64,000 nt of DNA from Acidimicrobiales bacterium (GTDB lineage: Bacteria > Actinomycetota > Acidimicrobiia > Acidimicrobiales > MedAcidi-G1): positions 27,262 to 91,261 of the forward strand of contig JAQWTI010000007.1 in NCBI GenBank assembly GCA_029242745.1, in the 5' to 3' direction. Below the pieces are notes generated by a model. The model was not told where the DNA came from. It did no database searches and saw only the letters and a list, made by a program, of their open reading frames with translations. Numbering within the stretch: position 1 is the first letter of the stretch; each line of letters starts with the position of its first letter. Positions 18,543 to 27,992 of this stretch are shown in pieces. The position numbers were made by a program, and so were the translations under genes.

Positions 18543-19211
18543 TCAGGAGAGTTTTACAAGATCCTCAGCCAACGCCCAGCCAACACCCACTAGAACATCG
18601 CCAGATGCCGGCTCAAGGTCGTCGAAAAACGCTGCTACTTCAGCGTCAATCTTTTCTGCCTTCATGCTGGTGTGATCGAACACGCAAACCGGAAAACCTT
18701 TGCCGGGCGAGGTGAACCGCTTCTCCTGATACGCCAATGTCGAAAGGCCAAAACGTTTCACAAATCGTCGACCCCACGCCCGCTCCTCACCCGAGGCCTT
18801 ATGGCCAGGGCGTGGAACAATGTCAGTCAAACCTTTCAGGGCTTCGAAACCAGACACCTCATTGAAACGAGTGCCAACCACAACGTCCTCATCAGGAAAC
18901 GCCAACACGGCGCGACGAAGCTGTTCGGCAGTCAACGCACGCAACACGGTGTCTCGCTTAGAGGTCCGACGAATTGAGGCCAATCCCACTATGACCGCCG
19001 GGGTACCACCAATACGTTCGAGGGTGAAAAACGCGAAGCCTTTCAGGCGGCCACCTTCACGGGCCGAACTGATTAGGACCCACTCTTCTGTCTGCTTGGA
19101 AATCAGACCGATACCAAACGGGTTTGGCCCTTCGGCACAGAGATCTGCCATCTCTTCGATCTCGGCGTCGCCGAGCATCGTGCAGTCCTTGGTCTCGACC
19201 TCGATAGCCAT
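18543..19211 (-). CDS. Unknown protein, weak GNAT-like pattern
   Basis: Not recognised with certainty. The 222 residues include RLKGFAFFTLERIGGTPAVIVGLASIRR, a strand-loop pattern similar to the core of GNAT acetyltransferases, then VVVGTRFNEVSGFEALKGL. There is no signal peptide or membrane helix. ATG start at 19211. It lies upstream of the nitroreductase gene on the same strand. Confidence 0.65.
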   Translation of the reverse strand: MAIEVETKDCTMLGDAEIEEMADLCAEGPNPFGIGLISKQTEEWVLISSAREGGRLKGFAFFTLERIGGTPAVIVGLASIRRTSKRDTVLRALTAEQLRRAVLAFPDEDVVVGTRFNEVSGFEALKGLTDIVPRPGHKASGEERAWGRRFVKRFGLSTLAYQEKRFTSPGKGFPVCVFDHTSMKAEKIDAEVAAFFDDLEPASGDVLVGVGWALAEDLVKLS

Positions 19212-19390
19212 GCTCCGACACCTCCGATTGAGCCCATGTGGTTCCGAGATCTCGCAGAGAGTCCCGTTTAAACGCTCCCCATTTTGCCTGACACCTTCAA
19301 GGTTCCCAACCCGGCCGTTCTACAGCAATGAAGAACTTTCGAAACAGGGGCCAAAGATAGACCCAAAGCCCAACCTTAAAAAAGGACAAG

Positions 19391-22300
19391 TCACCCGGTC
19401 AGGACCGCTTCAGCACCTAAGAGCACCCGAATCTCACCCAACACGCCACTCGCCAAATCTACGGTGTACTCCGGCGGTAAACGGAGCACCTGACGATCAC
19501 CGAGGTGTAGGAACACTTCCGAATCACCAGGATAGGCGGTCAGCAGATCCTTCAGCTCGTTGATTGTCTCCGGTCTTACTCTTTCCAGTGGGAGTTGGAC
19601 ACGAACGGGCTTGACTGCGTCGATTTCCGCAGTGTGGACAATTTCCACCTCGTGGCAAATAATTTTTGGAAGATCTTCTCGGCGGTCGATTCTCCCTTTC
19701 ACCAGAACGATTACGTCGTCAGTCAACTTGTGCCCGTGGTCAGCCATGGTCTTGGGGAAAACCATCACCTCCATCGAACCACCTAGATCCTCAAGGCTAA
19801 ACACCGCCATTAGATCGCCTCGCCGAGTCCACTTCTTGTCCAGATTGGTGACCACACCACCTATCGTCCAAAAACCGCCGTCTTCAGCATCTTCCAGTTC
19901 GACAATTGAGGTATCGCAGCGACGGCGAATAGCTGACTCGTACCCCTGCAGAGGGTGGTCAGACACATAGAGCCCCAGCATTTCTTTTTCAAAGGACAAC
20001 CGAGTCATCTTGTCAAATTCAATGTCTTCGATAAGGACCCGTTCATCAAAAACAGGTCCACCTTCTTCGATCTCACCAAACAGCGACATCACGCCCATGT
20101 CGTGTTCTTTTCGACGGGCCACCGTGTGGTCAATAATCTGTTCGTGGGCATGCAACAAGCCCTGGCGCGGGTGGCCCATAGCATCAAACGCTCCAGCCTT
20201 GATCAGCGACTCCACTGTTCGCTTGTTGAGCACCGTGGTATCGCATCGTTCACAGAAGTCGTAGAAGTCCACAAACGGACCATTGGCGTCGCGTTCGGCC
20301 ACCATAAGTTCAACTAGGCCTTCACCAACATTACGCACTGCCGACAAGCCGAACACGATCTCAGATGATGCGGTTTCAATACCTCCGAGAGGACCGAGGA
20401 CCGGTTCAAAATCGGACCTCGCCAAATTGACATCCGGCACCGCCACCTCGATTCCCAGCACCCTGCACTCGTTCAGGTAGACAGCCGCTTTATCTAAATT
20501 GGACTTCACGCTGGTAAGCAGAGCCGCTAGGTACTGAACCGGATAATGGGCCTTTAGATAGGCGATCTGATATGCGACATACCCGTAGCCGTACGAATGA
20601 CTTTTGTTGAAGGCATAGTCAGCAAACTGTTCAATGGTGTCAAAGAGTTCGTCGCCAAGTTTGCGTCCGTAACTTGTCGCCTCACAGCCTTCGACGAAAG
20701 CCTCTCGCTCCGTAGCCATCAACTCACGGTCTTTCTTGCCGCAAGCCTTCCGTAGATTGTCGGCATCAGCTAGCGAATAGCCAGCGAACTTCTGGGCGAC
20801 TCGCATCACTGATTCCTGATAAATCATCAAGCCATACGTATCGGCCAGCAAAGCCTCAGCATCTTCGTGAAAGAACTTGACTTCCTGCCGGCCGTTCTTT
20901 CGATCGGCGTAGTCGTTGTGCATGTTGGCAGCCATCGGGCCAGGCCGGTAGAGCGCTACCAGGGCAGCTACATCCTCAAACGTTGTTGGAGCCAAGGATC
21001 GCATGAGTGCCCGCATGGGGCCGGACTCCAGCTGAAACACACCGACGGAATCTCCCCGTGCCAGCATCTCGTAGGTAGGACCATCTTCAAGATCCACAGA
21101 ATCAATGTCGATGACCTGGTCAGTCGTTCGCTGGATGAGAGACAGGGTGTCAGTAATAACATCAAGGTTCCGGAGGCCAAGGAAATCCATCTTCAGGAGG
21201 CCTAGGTCCTCGACCCCGTGCATCTCGTATTGAGTGACCACTGGAGCATCTGCGGGATCTTGACCCGATTCAGGCTTTCGTTGGATGGGTAGATAGTCGG
21301 TAAGTGGCTCACGAGTGATCACCACGGCCGCAGCATGGATTCCATCTTGGCGACGCAGCCCTTCCAAACCTCGCGCTACATCAACGACAGCGCGGACATC
21401 ATCATCATCGGTGTACATGTCTCGGAGGTCGGCTGCCATTTTGAAGCCGTCTAGGTGCTTCTCGGTTTTCTCCAAACAAGCCCCAAGTGGAGTGTCACGT
21501 CCCATGATCAGCGGCGGCATCGCCTTAGCGATCCGGTCGCCCACTCCGTATGGATAGCCCAGAACGCGCGCAGCGTCTCTTACGGCCGCCCGGGCCTTGA
21601 TCTGAGAGAACGTCACTATCTGGGCTACGTGGTCCCTGCCGTACTTCTCCGCCGCGTAGCGGATCATCTCATCGCGGTAGCGGGAATCGAAATCCATATC
21701 AATGTCGGGCATGGAAACTCTGCTGGGGTTCAGAAAACGTTCAAACAGCAGGTCGTACTTGATCGGGTCAAGATCAGTAATCCACAAGCAGTAGGCCACA
21801 GCACAGCCAGCAGCACTACCCCGGCCTGGGCCAACTCGGATTTCACGATCGCGCGCATGACGGATCAAATCCCAAGTGATGAGAAAGTACGAAGAAAAAC
21901 CCATTTCCCGGATTGTCGTCAGTTCATAGGCAAGACGTTCAACCACCCGGTCCTCAAGTTGATCACCCCATCGCCTACGAGCACCCTCAAAGGCCAGATG
22001 TTCAAGGTAGGCATCGGCACCGGCGAACTCGTCTGGTATCGGAAAGTCGGGCAGCTTCGGCTTGCCGAACTCAATCTCCACATCGCACCGCTCAGCGATC
22101 CAAAGGGTGTTGTCACATGCCGAGGGCACATGCCGAAACAGATCACGCATTTCGGAAGTTGTCTTCAAGTAGTGCTCTTCACCGGAAAATTTGAAACGGT
22201 CTGGGTCGCTCATTAGCGAACCCGTCTGCACACACAGGAGAGCATCATGAGCACGTGCGTCATCACGATGGGTGTAGTGGCTGTCATTCGTGGCCAGCAA

Positions 22301-22942
22301 CGGAGCACCCAAATCCGTTGCCAGTTTCTCGAGTTGCGGATTCGTTCGGTGCTGCTCAGGTATGCCGTGATCCTGCAACTCGACGAACAGATTGTCCTTG
22401 CCGAAGATCTCTTGTAGCCGACCGGCTTTGGTTCGGGCATCGTCATAGTCGTCGCGCATCAACGCCTGCAGAACATGGCCGCCCAGACAACCGGTCGTAG
22501 CAATTAGGCCCTTGGCATGATCTGAAAGAACATCCCAGTCCACTCGAGGCTTGTAGTAATACCCCTCCATGAAGGCTCGACTGGCCACCTGAATGAGATT
22601 TCGATACCCATCGTTGCTCTCGGCCAGCAAGGTCAAGTGGTACATCAGTTTGCGACCACCATCGGTCTCACCACCTGAATCATCAACTCTCCCGCGCCGT
22701 GAAGGCCGCTCAAACCGGGTCTCATGAGCCATATAAGCCTCAGTGCCCAAAATAGGCTTAATGCCTCGATCGCGACACGCACGATAGAAGTCGAGAATTC
22801 CATACATGTTTCCGTGATCGGTAATTCCCAATGCCGTCTGCCCGTCAGCCACGGCGGCATCTACTAGGTCCCCAACCCGAGCAGCGCCATCGAGCATGGA
22901 AAACTCGGTATGAACGTGGAGGTGGGTAAAGCCTTTACTCAC
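19391..22942 (-). CDS. dnaE: DNA polymerase III alpha subunit
   Basis: The replicative polymerase, about 1183 residues. N-terminal PHP domain (HLHVHTEFSMLDGA), catalytic palm with PDIDMDFD near residue 410 in the full frame, a helix-hairpin-helix region, and a C-terminal OB fold (IGGVVTNLDKKWTRRG). All nine PHP metal ligands known from active actinobacterial DnaE1 appear to be kept, so built-in proofreading is likely. The start is uncertain: GTG at 22942 (MSKGFTHLHVH) fits the family best; GTG at 22966 is possible. It follows bpa on the same strand. Confidence 0.95.
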   Translation of the reverse strand: MSKGFTHLHVHTEFSMLDGAARVGDLVDAAVADGQTALGITDHGNMYGILDFYRACRDRGIKPILGTEAYMAHETRFERPSRRGRVDDSGGETDGGRKLMYHLTLLAESNDGYRNLIQVASRAFMEGYYYKPRVDWDVLSDHAKGLIATTGCLGGHVLQALMRDDYDDARTKAGRLQEIFGKDNLFVELQDHGIPEQHRTNPQLEKLATDLGAPLLATNDSHYTHRDDARAHDALLCVQTGSLMSDPDRFKFSGEEHYLKTTSEMRDLFRHVPSACDNTLWIAERCDVEIEFGKPKLPDFPIPDEFAGADAYLEHLAFEGARRRWGDQLEDRVVERLAYELTTIREMGFSSYFLITWDLIRHARDREIRVGPGRGSAAGCAVAYCLWITDLDPIKYDLLFERFLNPSRVSMPDIDMDFDSRYRDEMIRYAAEKYGRDHVAQIVTFSQIKARAAVRDAARVLGYPYGVGDRIAKAMPPLIMGRDTPLGACLEKTEKHLDGFKMAADLRDMYTDDDDVRAVVDVARGLEGLRRQDGIHAAAVVITREPLTDYLPIQRKPESGQDPADAPVVTQYEMHGVEDLGLLKMDFLGLRNLDVITDTLSLIQRTTDQVIDIDSVDLEDGPTYEMLARGDSVGVFQLESGPMRALMRSLAPTTFEDVAALVALYRPGPMAANMHNDYADRKNGRQEVKFFHEDAEALLADTYGLMIYQESVMRVAQKFAGYSLADADNLRKACGKKDRELMATEREAFVEGCEATSYGRKLGDELFDTIEQFADYAFNKSHSYGYGYVAYQIAYLKAHYPVQYLAALLTSVKSNLDKAAVYLNECRVLGIEVAVPDVNLARSDFEPVLGPLGGIETASSEIVFGLSAVRNVGEGLVELMVAERDANGPFVDFYDFCERCDTTVLNKRTVESLIKAGAFDAMGHPRQGLLHAHEQIIDHTVARRKEHDMGVMSLFGEIEEGGPVFDERVLIEDIEFDKMTRLSFEKEMLGLYVSDHPLQGYESAIRRRCDTSIVELEDAEDGGFWTIGGVVTNLDKKWTRRGDLMAVFSLEDLGGSMEVMVFPKTMADHGHKLTDDVIVLVKGRIDRREDLPKIICHEVEIVHTAEIDAVKPVRVQLPLERVRPETINELKDLLTAYPGDSEVFLHLGDRQVLRLPPEYTVDLASGVLGEIRVLLGAEAVLTG

Positions 22943-22994
22943 AAGACGGTGCTCAAATGACGACACGCTGACGTTTCTGCGTCGCCAAGAATAT

Positions 22995-23510
22995 TCATAG
23001 GTAGGTACCAGGTCGCACGTCAGCTCCCGGCCCGTCGCCAGACTCCAACTCACCGCGACGCATTCCGGCCAACTGCTCCTGAGCAGCCATCTGTTGGGCG
23101 AACAGGGTGGCCTGAATCCCTTGAATCAATCCCTCCAACCAACCAACAAGTTGCGCCTGAGCGATCCGTAACTCATCAACACTGGGGGCGGCGTCTTCAG
23201 TGAAAGGCAGGGCTAAACGGCCCAACTCATCTTGCAGGTCGGGCGAAAGTGCTGAGCCCAATTCAGCCACTGAAGTAGCATAAATATCCCGGAGACGGTC
23301 ACGACTTGGCTCATCAAGGGTGGCCAAGCGCACTTCCTCCAGGAGTAGACGCATCATCGTTCCAACTCGCATGACTTTTGCTGGCTGCTCGATCGACTCC
23401 TCTACCTCATCGAGTTCACCCTCCGTTTCGTTATCTACCAGTCCAGCCGAATGCCCTACGACCTCAGGTTCTACCGATTCCTCATCAGGTGAATGAATTT
23501 CGCCGCTCAT
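22995..23510 (-). CDS. bpa: Bacterial proteasome activator
   Basis: Bpa (DUF2587) forms an ATP-independent ring that docks on the 20S proteasome and feeds it unfolded proteins. The 171 residues include EQPAKVMRVGTMMRLLLEEVR, LRDIYATSVAELGSALSP, ELRIAQAQLVGWLEGLIQGIQATLFAQQMAAQ and a C-terminal GTYL. In Mycobacterium the last four residues are GQYL and insert into the proteasome alpha ring, so Q is replaced by T here. It implies a proteasome elsewhere in the genome. ATG start at 23510. Confidence 0.93.
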   Translation of the reverse strand: MSGEIHSPDEESVEPEVVGHSAGLVDNETEGELDEVEESIEQPAKVMRVGTMMRLLLEEVRLATLDEPSRDRLRDIYATSVAELGSALSPDLQDELGRLALPFTEDAAPSVDELRIAQAQLVGWLEGLIQGIQATLFAQQMAAQEQLAGMRRGELESGDGPGADVRPGTYL

Positions 23511-23561
23511 TGTCGGGACTCTATGCCGCGTAGGCCACCACAGGGGGTGGGGTAAGTGGCA

Positions 23562-24704
23562 TCAAGTGACCGCGCAGAGCGCTGGTACAAGAACTTCGTC
23601 CGCTGTCAGCGAACCATGACGCCCAATTAGTTCAATCGAAGTGTGCTCAGCGGTATCGACAAAACCAACCGGCTCATACGGAACTAACGCCACGTCACCC
23701 AGACGCCGACGAGCCACCCCAGTCACTCTCGGGCCAAACCAGCCATCAGCGACTACTTGTTCAAGGCTGCGGACCCATGCCACATCTCCGAAGGCCTCAT
23801 CAGCCGCCGCCAACAAGTCGGTGGCGGCACCAGGCCGAGCGTGTAGCCACCGAAAGCGGGCCTCACCACTCTGCCCGTCAATTAGTCCAGTGACCCCAAC
23901 TGGGAGTTCCAACATTCGACCACCAACGTGGACCTGTCCATGATCAGCCGTCACGACCACAGCAGTACCAACTGGGAGTCGATTCAAAATATCAGAGACC
24001 ATGGTGTCGCAGGAGGACAATTCCGCGTCGTAGCGATCCGATAATCCAAATTCGTGGGCTGTCCGGTCTATGTCATCCCAGTAAGCGTAGACAAATGCCT
24101 CACCGCTATTAAACGCCTCAACGACTTCGTTCACCAAGCCTCGACGGTCGCCATAACCAACCAAGCGAGTGTCTGATAAATGTGCCGCAGTGAACCCTGA
24201 CTCGAGAAAGGCCCGTCGGGTCACCACGATGGGCCACTGGGCACCAAACAATGTGTGTACTTGAAACTCTTGCGGATCATGCTTACGTCGGGCATCTCCA
24301 AACTTCGTTGTCCACCGAAGGGCATTGAGGACTTCTGAATGCGCTCCGACTTCAGGCCCACCAACAGCAATCCGGTAACCGACAACTCCATGCTCCCCAG
24401 GTGGCACACCGGTCGAAATGGACGTCAACGCTGATGCAGTCGTGGTTGGCGCCACCGTAGTTATCGGCCCTCCGATCAAGCCACCCATTACCGGCGTCTG
24501 ATCAACGCGTTCCTGCAGTTGAGACCAACCCAACCCGTCGAGAACAAGGAGCAGCACTCTGGACGCGCTGCCAACTTCGACCGGCAACCACCACGGCCAT
24601 TCATTAGGCCCTTCTGGGCCATCCAGCAGTGACGGCACCAGTCGGGTTACACAAGCGTCGGAGTAGTCAGGCACGACCGGATCCGGAACAGTGAGAGATT
24701 CCAT
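23562..24704 (-). CDS. Alkaline-phosphatase-superfamily (nucleotide pyrophosphatase-like) protein
   Basis: A 380-residue phosphodiesterase/phosphatase-fold protein: LLVLDGLGWSQL (metal-binding Asp), TTVAPTTTASALTSISTG with the candidate nucleophile threonine, EHGVVGYR, YAYWDDIDRTAHEFG, and VVVTADHGQVHVG with Asp-His ligands. No signal peptide is visible, so it is probably cytoplasmic. The ATG at 24704 is preferred to a TTG three codons earlier. Substrate unknown. Confidence 0.85.
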   Translation of the reverse strand: MESLTVPDPVVPDYSDACVTRLVPSLLDGPEGPNEWPWWLPVEVGSASRVLLLVLDGLGWSQLQERVDQTPVMGGLIGGPITTVAPTTTASALTSISTGVPPGEHGVVGYRIAVGGPEVGAHSEVLNALRWTTKFGDARRKHDPQEFQVHTLFGAQWPIVVTRRAFLESGFTAAHLSDTRLVGYGDRRGLVNEVVEAFNSGEAFVYAYWDDIDRTAHEFGLSDRYDAELSSCDTMVSDILNRLPVGTAVVVTADHGQVHVGGRMLELPVGVTGLIDGQSGEARFRWLHARPGAATDLLAAADEAFGDVAWVRSLEQVVADGWFGPRVTGVARRRLGDVALVPYEPVGFVDTAEHTSIELIGRHGSLTADEVLVPALCAVT

Positions 24705-24847
24705 GGAGGCCAACCTAAACCGCTCGGCGTTGTCTTAAACAAAAAGGTCGCTCCGGATGAATCCCTGTGAAGGTTTCGACTCGCGGCGACTACACCAGCC
24801 AGTCCCTAGTCTCCTATCTCCTCCACTACGACGGGCGAACTTCTCGC

Positions 24848-25843
24848 TCAGTCACTTTCCATAGATATTCCGTGATCGGGCGGTCCCAGATGTTGAAGAA
24901 GGTCAAGTAGTTCGTCGGGCAATGGCGCATCAAACGACATCCGCTCACCAGTGACAGGGTGGTCAAAAGCCAAGTGGGAAGCATGCAGGAACGGACGGTC
25001 AATTCTCAACTGGTCTGACCCGGATTCACGTTGACCTCCGTACGCGCGGTCACCAACCAGTGGATGTCCAATCGCTGAGAGATGAACGCGAATCTGGTGT
25101 GTACGGCCAGTTTCCAAGCGACACCGTAAGAGACTCACCTGTGGGACGTTCCAGGTGTCCTCTATTTCGAAATGAGTGCGAGCCGGACGACCCGATCCCA
25201 CCACCGCCATACGGGTCCGATCTTTGTTCGACCGACCAATCGGAGCATCGACCACTCCGGTAGAAGAGTCGGGCTGCCCCCAAACAAGAGCCAGATATCG
25301 GCGCCCAACACTGCGGCTTGCCAACTGCCCAACCAGCGAGTCGTAAGCAACCTGCGTCCGGGCCACAGCTAATGCACCCGAAGTCCCGAGGTCGAGGCGG
25401 TGAACGATGCCCGGGCGGGCCACCGAGCCCACACCAGCAATCTCCGGATAGCGAGCCAGCAGGCCATTCACCAGAGTGCCTTCAAAGTTGCCGGCCCCCG
25501 GGTGCACGACCAGGCCCGCAGGCTTAACGACCACGATCACGTCATCGTCTGCGTACAGCACCGGAACCACTACGGAGAGGTCGCCCTCTGGTACATGTTT
25601 CGCCTCGCGCTCAAACTCTGTGACGGTCAACTCCTCATCAGCCCGGACTTTTCGAGAACGGGAGGTGACCACCTCTCCATCTAGAAATACAGCACCAACG
25701 TCAATGGCTTTACCCGCCCGGTTTCGACTTACGTCAGCCAACAGGGCGACTACCCGGTCGATTCGTTCCCCCTCTAGTGCTGGTGGAACAACTGCATCCA
25801 ACATAGGCAGCCCACCTGTACCTTCAGAGCCCACGTCACCCAC
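24848..25843 (-). CDS. rluD: RluD-type 23S rRNA pseudouridine synthase
   Basis: Converts uridines to pseudouridine in helix 69 of 23S rRNA, as inferred from the family. The 331 residues contain an N-terminal S4 RNA-binding domain (RIDRVVALLADVSRNRAGKAI), the catalytic D151 in GIVHRLDLGTSG, LVWGQP and ETGRTHQIRVHLSAIGHPLVGD. The GTG start overlaps the lspA stop by eight bases and is preceded by GAGGGG. It is the last gene of the dcw run. Confidence 0.93.
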   Translation of the reverse strand: MGDVGSEGTGGLPMLDAVVPPALEGERIDRVVALLADVSRNRAGKAIDVGAVFLDGEVVTSRSRKVRADEELTVTEFEREAKHVPEGDLSVVVPVLYADDDVIVVVKPAGLVVHPGAGNFEGTLVNGLLARYPEIAGVGSVARPGIVHRLDLGTSGALAVARTQVAYDSLVGQLASRSVGRRYLALVWGQPDSSTGVVDAPIGRSNKDRTRMAVVGSGRPARTHFEIEDTWNVPQVSLLRCRLETGRTHQIRVHLSAIGHPLVGDRAYGGQRESGSDQLRIDRPFLHASHLAFDHPVTGERMSFDAPLPDELLDLLQHLGPPDHGISMESD

Positions 25844-26309
25844 GGGACCAGCCCCTCAGAACTATGAGGATCCCACCAACCACGATTGCGGCATCAGCCA
25901 CGTTGAATACCGGCCACCATTGGAAGTCCACAAAGTCGATTACGGCGCCTGACAACAAGCCTTCATCAGCCCGGAAGGCTCGGTCTCCCAGGTTTGCTAG
26001 TGCTCCGCCGACAACGGCGCCCACAGCCGCTCGAGCCACGGGATCGACGGTCTTGGCTCCATAGCGCACCACCAAGATCACAACAACAACCGCTGCGACA
26101 GCCAACAAGGGACCCAAGCCCTCTCCTTGACTGAAGGCTGCACCTGTATTGCGGACTAGGTGAAATCGCAATGTCCAAAAGAGGTCAACATCTTGATCTT
26201 TGAGGGCCTGCAGCACCCACCACTTCGTCAACTGATCAACGAGAAAGACAACCAACCCAGCGAACGTAGGGGCTGCCCACCGGCCGGAGAGGCCGGTCCC
26301 CTGACTCAC
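25836..26309 (-). CDS. lspA: Lipoprotein signal peptidase (signal peptidase II)
   Basis: Cleaves signal peptides of prolipoproteins in the membrane. The 157 residues have four membrane helices, VDQLTKWWV, RNTGAAFS and the two catalytic aspartates D109 (GGALANLGDR) and D139 (VFNVADAAI). The three or more lipoproteins in this window (52208, 57792, 61211, 62941) would be its clients. GTG start, four-base overlap with the DksA-like gene. Confidence 0.95.
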   Translation of the reverse strand: MSQGTGLSGRWAAPTFAGLVVFLVDQLTKWWVLQALKDQDVDLFWTLRFHLVRNTGAAFSQGEGLGPLLAVAAVVVVILVVRYGAKTVDPVARAAVGAVVGGALANLGDRAFRADEGLLSGAVIDFVDFQWWPVFNVADAAIVVGGILIVLRGWSRG

Positions 26310-26761
26310 CGGCGTCCCAGCCCTCCGGCCTTAAATTCAACGCGCTCGGACGCCCATGGAATAATCTTTAACCGCTCTTTGGGAATATTCTTCCCCGACT
26401 TCACACAGACTCCATATACGCCCTTGCGAATCCGCTCAAGAGCAGCATCGATCTCGTCGACTGCAGCCCTGGCTTGAGCACTTAGGGCCAAGTCAAGGTC
26501 TCGTTCGACGGCCAAGGTGTCACCCTCGCCCGATTCATCATCAAACTGAACATCGCCTGGATCTCGATCCTCCAACAATGCATCGGCTTCTGCCTGAAGA
26601 TTGTCGGCACTCAACACGTAGTGGGCCCGTTCTCTAAGCAGTGCCGCTTTCTGCTCATCAAGGAACTTCTTGCCGAACGGCGTCTTGGCTGCGGCTTTCT
26701 TAGCCGGTGCTTTGGCTGCGGCTTTCTTAGCCGGTGACTTCTTCGAAACTTTTTTGGCCAT
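26306..26761 (-). CDS. DksA/TraR-like protein with degenerate zinc finger
   Basis: A 151-residue protein with a Lys/Ala-rich basic N-terminus (AKKAAAKAPAKKAAAK, residues about 12-28), a central coiled coil, and the family's C-terminal GVYGVCVKSGKNIPKERL-WASERVEF pattern. In DksA/TraR relatives this segment holds a four-cysteine zinc finger; only one of the four cysteines remains. DksA-like proteins bind the RNA polymerase secondary channel. The ATG at 26761 has a strong AGGAGGTG. Linked to lspA, as in many Actinobacteria. Confidence 0.85.
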   Translation of the reverse strand: MAKKVSKKSPAKKAAAKAPAKKAAAKTPFGKKFLDEQKAALLRERAHYVLSADNLQAEADALLEDRDPGDVQFDDESGEGDTLAVERDLDLALSAQARAAVDEIDAALERIRKGVYGVCVKSGKNIPKERLKIIPWASERVEFKAGGLGRR

Positions 26762-26891
26762 AACCGTCACCTCCTGGGTGATGCCACCTTGACATCAGCT
26801 GCTTTAATACCCGCGTTTGGTCTAGGTCGGGCGAGCGCAGGAGCATATCCGGCTTACACATATGCCGGTGGGACCCCGCTGTAAAATCGCC

Positions 26892-27677
26892 CTAAGTCCC
26901 ATCCTCTGCAAAAAAAGCGTCAAGATCGCCCTCATCACCACCGACCGCTCCACCACGACCCATCCCAGTGTGTCCGTCAAGATCAGCTGCTGGCCTGATT
27001 GGCCTAACCACCGAGTTTGAATTCAGATCCGGCGCCCAGACCGGTTCCGCTAACTCCGGATTATCAACACCGACGTTACTTTCGGTGCTTCTCCGAGAGT
27101 CCACCGAACTAGCTAGTGGCTGACCATAAGCAGCCAAGTCTCCTAACGCCTCAGGCCTGTCCTCGATCTCACCAATGAGGTTCGAAAAGTCAGCGACCAC
27201 CCTAGTAAGGCGCGTTCGATGGGCAGAAAGATGGGTGGCGGTTACATCCAACTGCTCCGCCAGGGCACTCCGTTGCTCTTCTAGTTCAGTAATTTCAGCC
27301 AAGACCCGACCTCGGGCCTCTTCAGCGTCATGGCGGATTTCAATTTCAGCCGCCTCCCGCAGGGCAAAGCTCTCTGACTGCGCTTCAGCAACAATCTTTG
27401 ATGCTTCGGCTGCCGCTTTGGCAATTTCTGCCTCAGCAGTAGACCGTGCCGCCCTAGCCGCCTCGAACTCCTCAGCCAACTGACGTTCTGCCAAAGTCGC
27501 CCGTTCGTTGGCCCGCCTCTCAGCCGAACCGAGTTCTTCGACAAGGTTTCGCAGACGATCCAGAAGTGCATCTACTTCGGCCGAGTCATAGCCTCGCATC
27601 TTCGTCGAGAACTGAGTGTCATCAAGTTCGTGGATAATTCCGGCGACCCGTTCACCTAGAACTGCTCGAAGGTCCAT
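26892..27677 (-). CDS. divIVA: DivIVA-domain protein (polar growth/septum scaffold)
   Basis: A 261-residue protein with the membrane-curvature-binding DivIVA domain (ELDDTQFSTKMRGYDSAEVDALL, residues about 17-40), a long Ala/Glu-rich coiled coil (45-160) and a disordered acidic C-terminus. Relatives (Wag31) organise cell-wall growth at poles and septa. It lies 55 bases after yggT in the dcw run. ATG start at 27677. Confidence 0.9.
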   Translation of the reverse strand: MDLRAVLGERVAGIIHELDDTQFSTKMRGYDSAEVDALLDRLRNLVEELGSAERRANERATLAERQLAEEFEAARAARSTAEAEIAKAAAEASKIVAEAQSESFALREAAEIEIRHDAEEARGRVLAEITELEEQRSALAEQLDVTATHLSAHRTRLTRVVADFSNLIGEIEDRPEALGDLAAYGQPLASSVDSRRSTESNVGVDNPELAEPVWAPDLNSNSVVRPIRPAADLDGHTGMGRGGAVGGDEGDLDAFFAEDGT

Positions 27678-27732
27678 CTGTTCAGGTTAACGCAGTGCTT
27701 CGGCGAGCTCGGCGCGCTGTTGATTCGACAGC

Positions 27733-27984
27733 TCAGCAGCCCAGCAGGCGCATCAGGACATTAAGGCCGAAGAAAGCCACAATTGGTGATAGATCAAGCG
27801 CCATGTGACCCATTCGAACCGGGGGCAGCACACGACGAAGAGGCACCAAAACCGGATCAGTCACCGTGTACAGAACACCAACCGCTGTTGCCATCGCTCC
27901 ATCTCGGGCTACCGGAAACCAACTCATGAGAATCCGGACCACCAAGACCAGAAGATAAAGCTGCAGCAGGGTACAAAAGAACAC
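27733..27984 (-). CDS. YggT-family membrane protein
   Basis: The 83-residue protein has two membrane helices flanking PVARDGAMATAVGVLYTVTDPVLVPLRRVLPP, the typical YggT repeat. Its function is not settled; it is commonly found between sepF and divIVA. GTG start with GGAGG upstream. It lies eight bases from sepF. Confidence 0.88.
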   Translation of the reverse strand: MFFCTLLQLYLLVLVVRILMSWFPVARDGAMATAVGVLYTVTDPVLVPLRRVLPPVRMGHMALDLSPIVAFFGLNVLMRLLGC

Positions 27985-27992
27985 GAAGCCTC

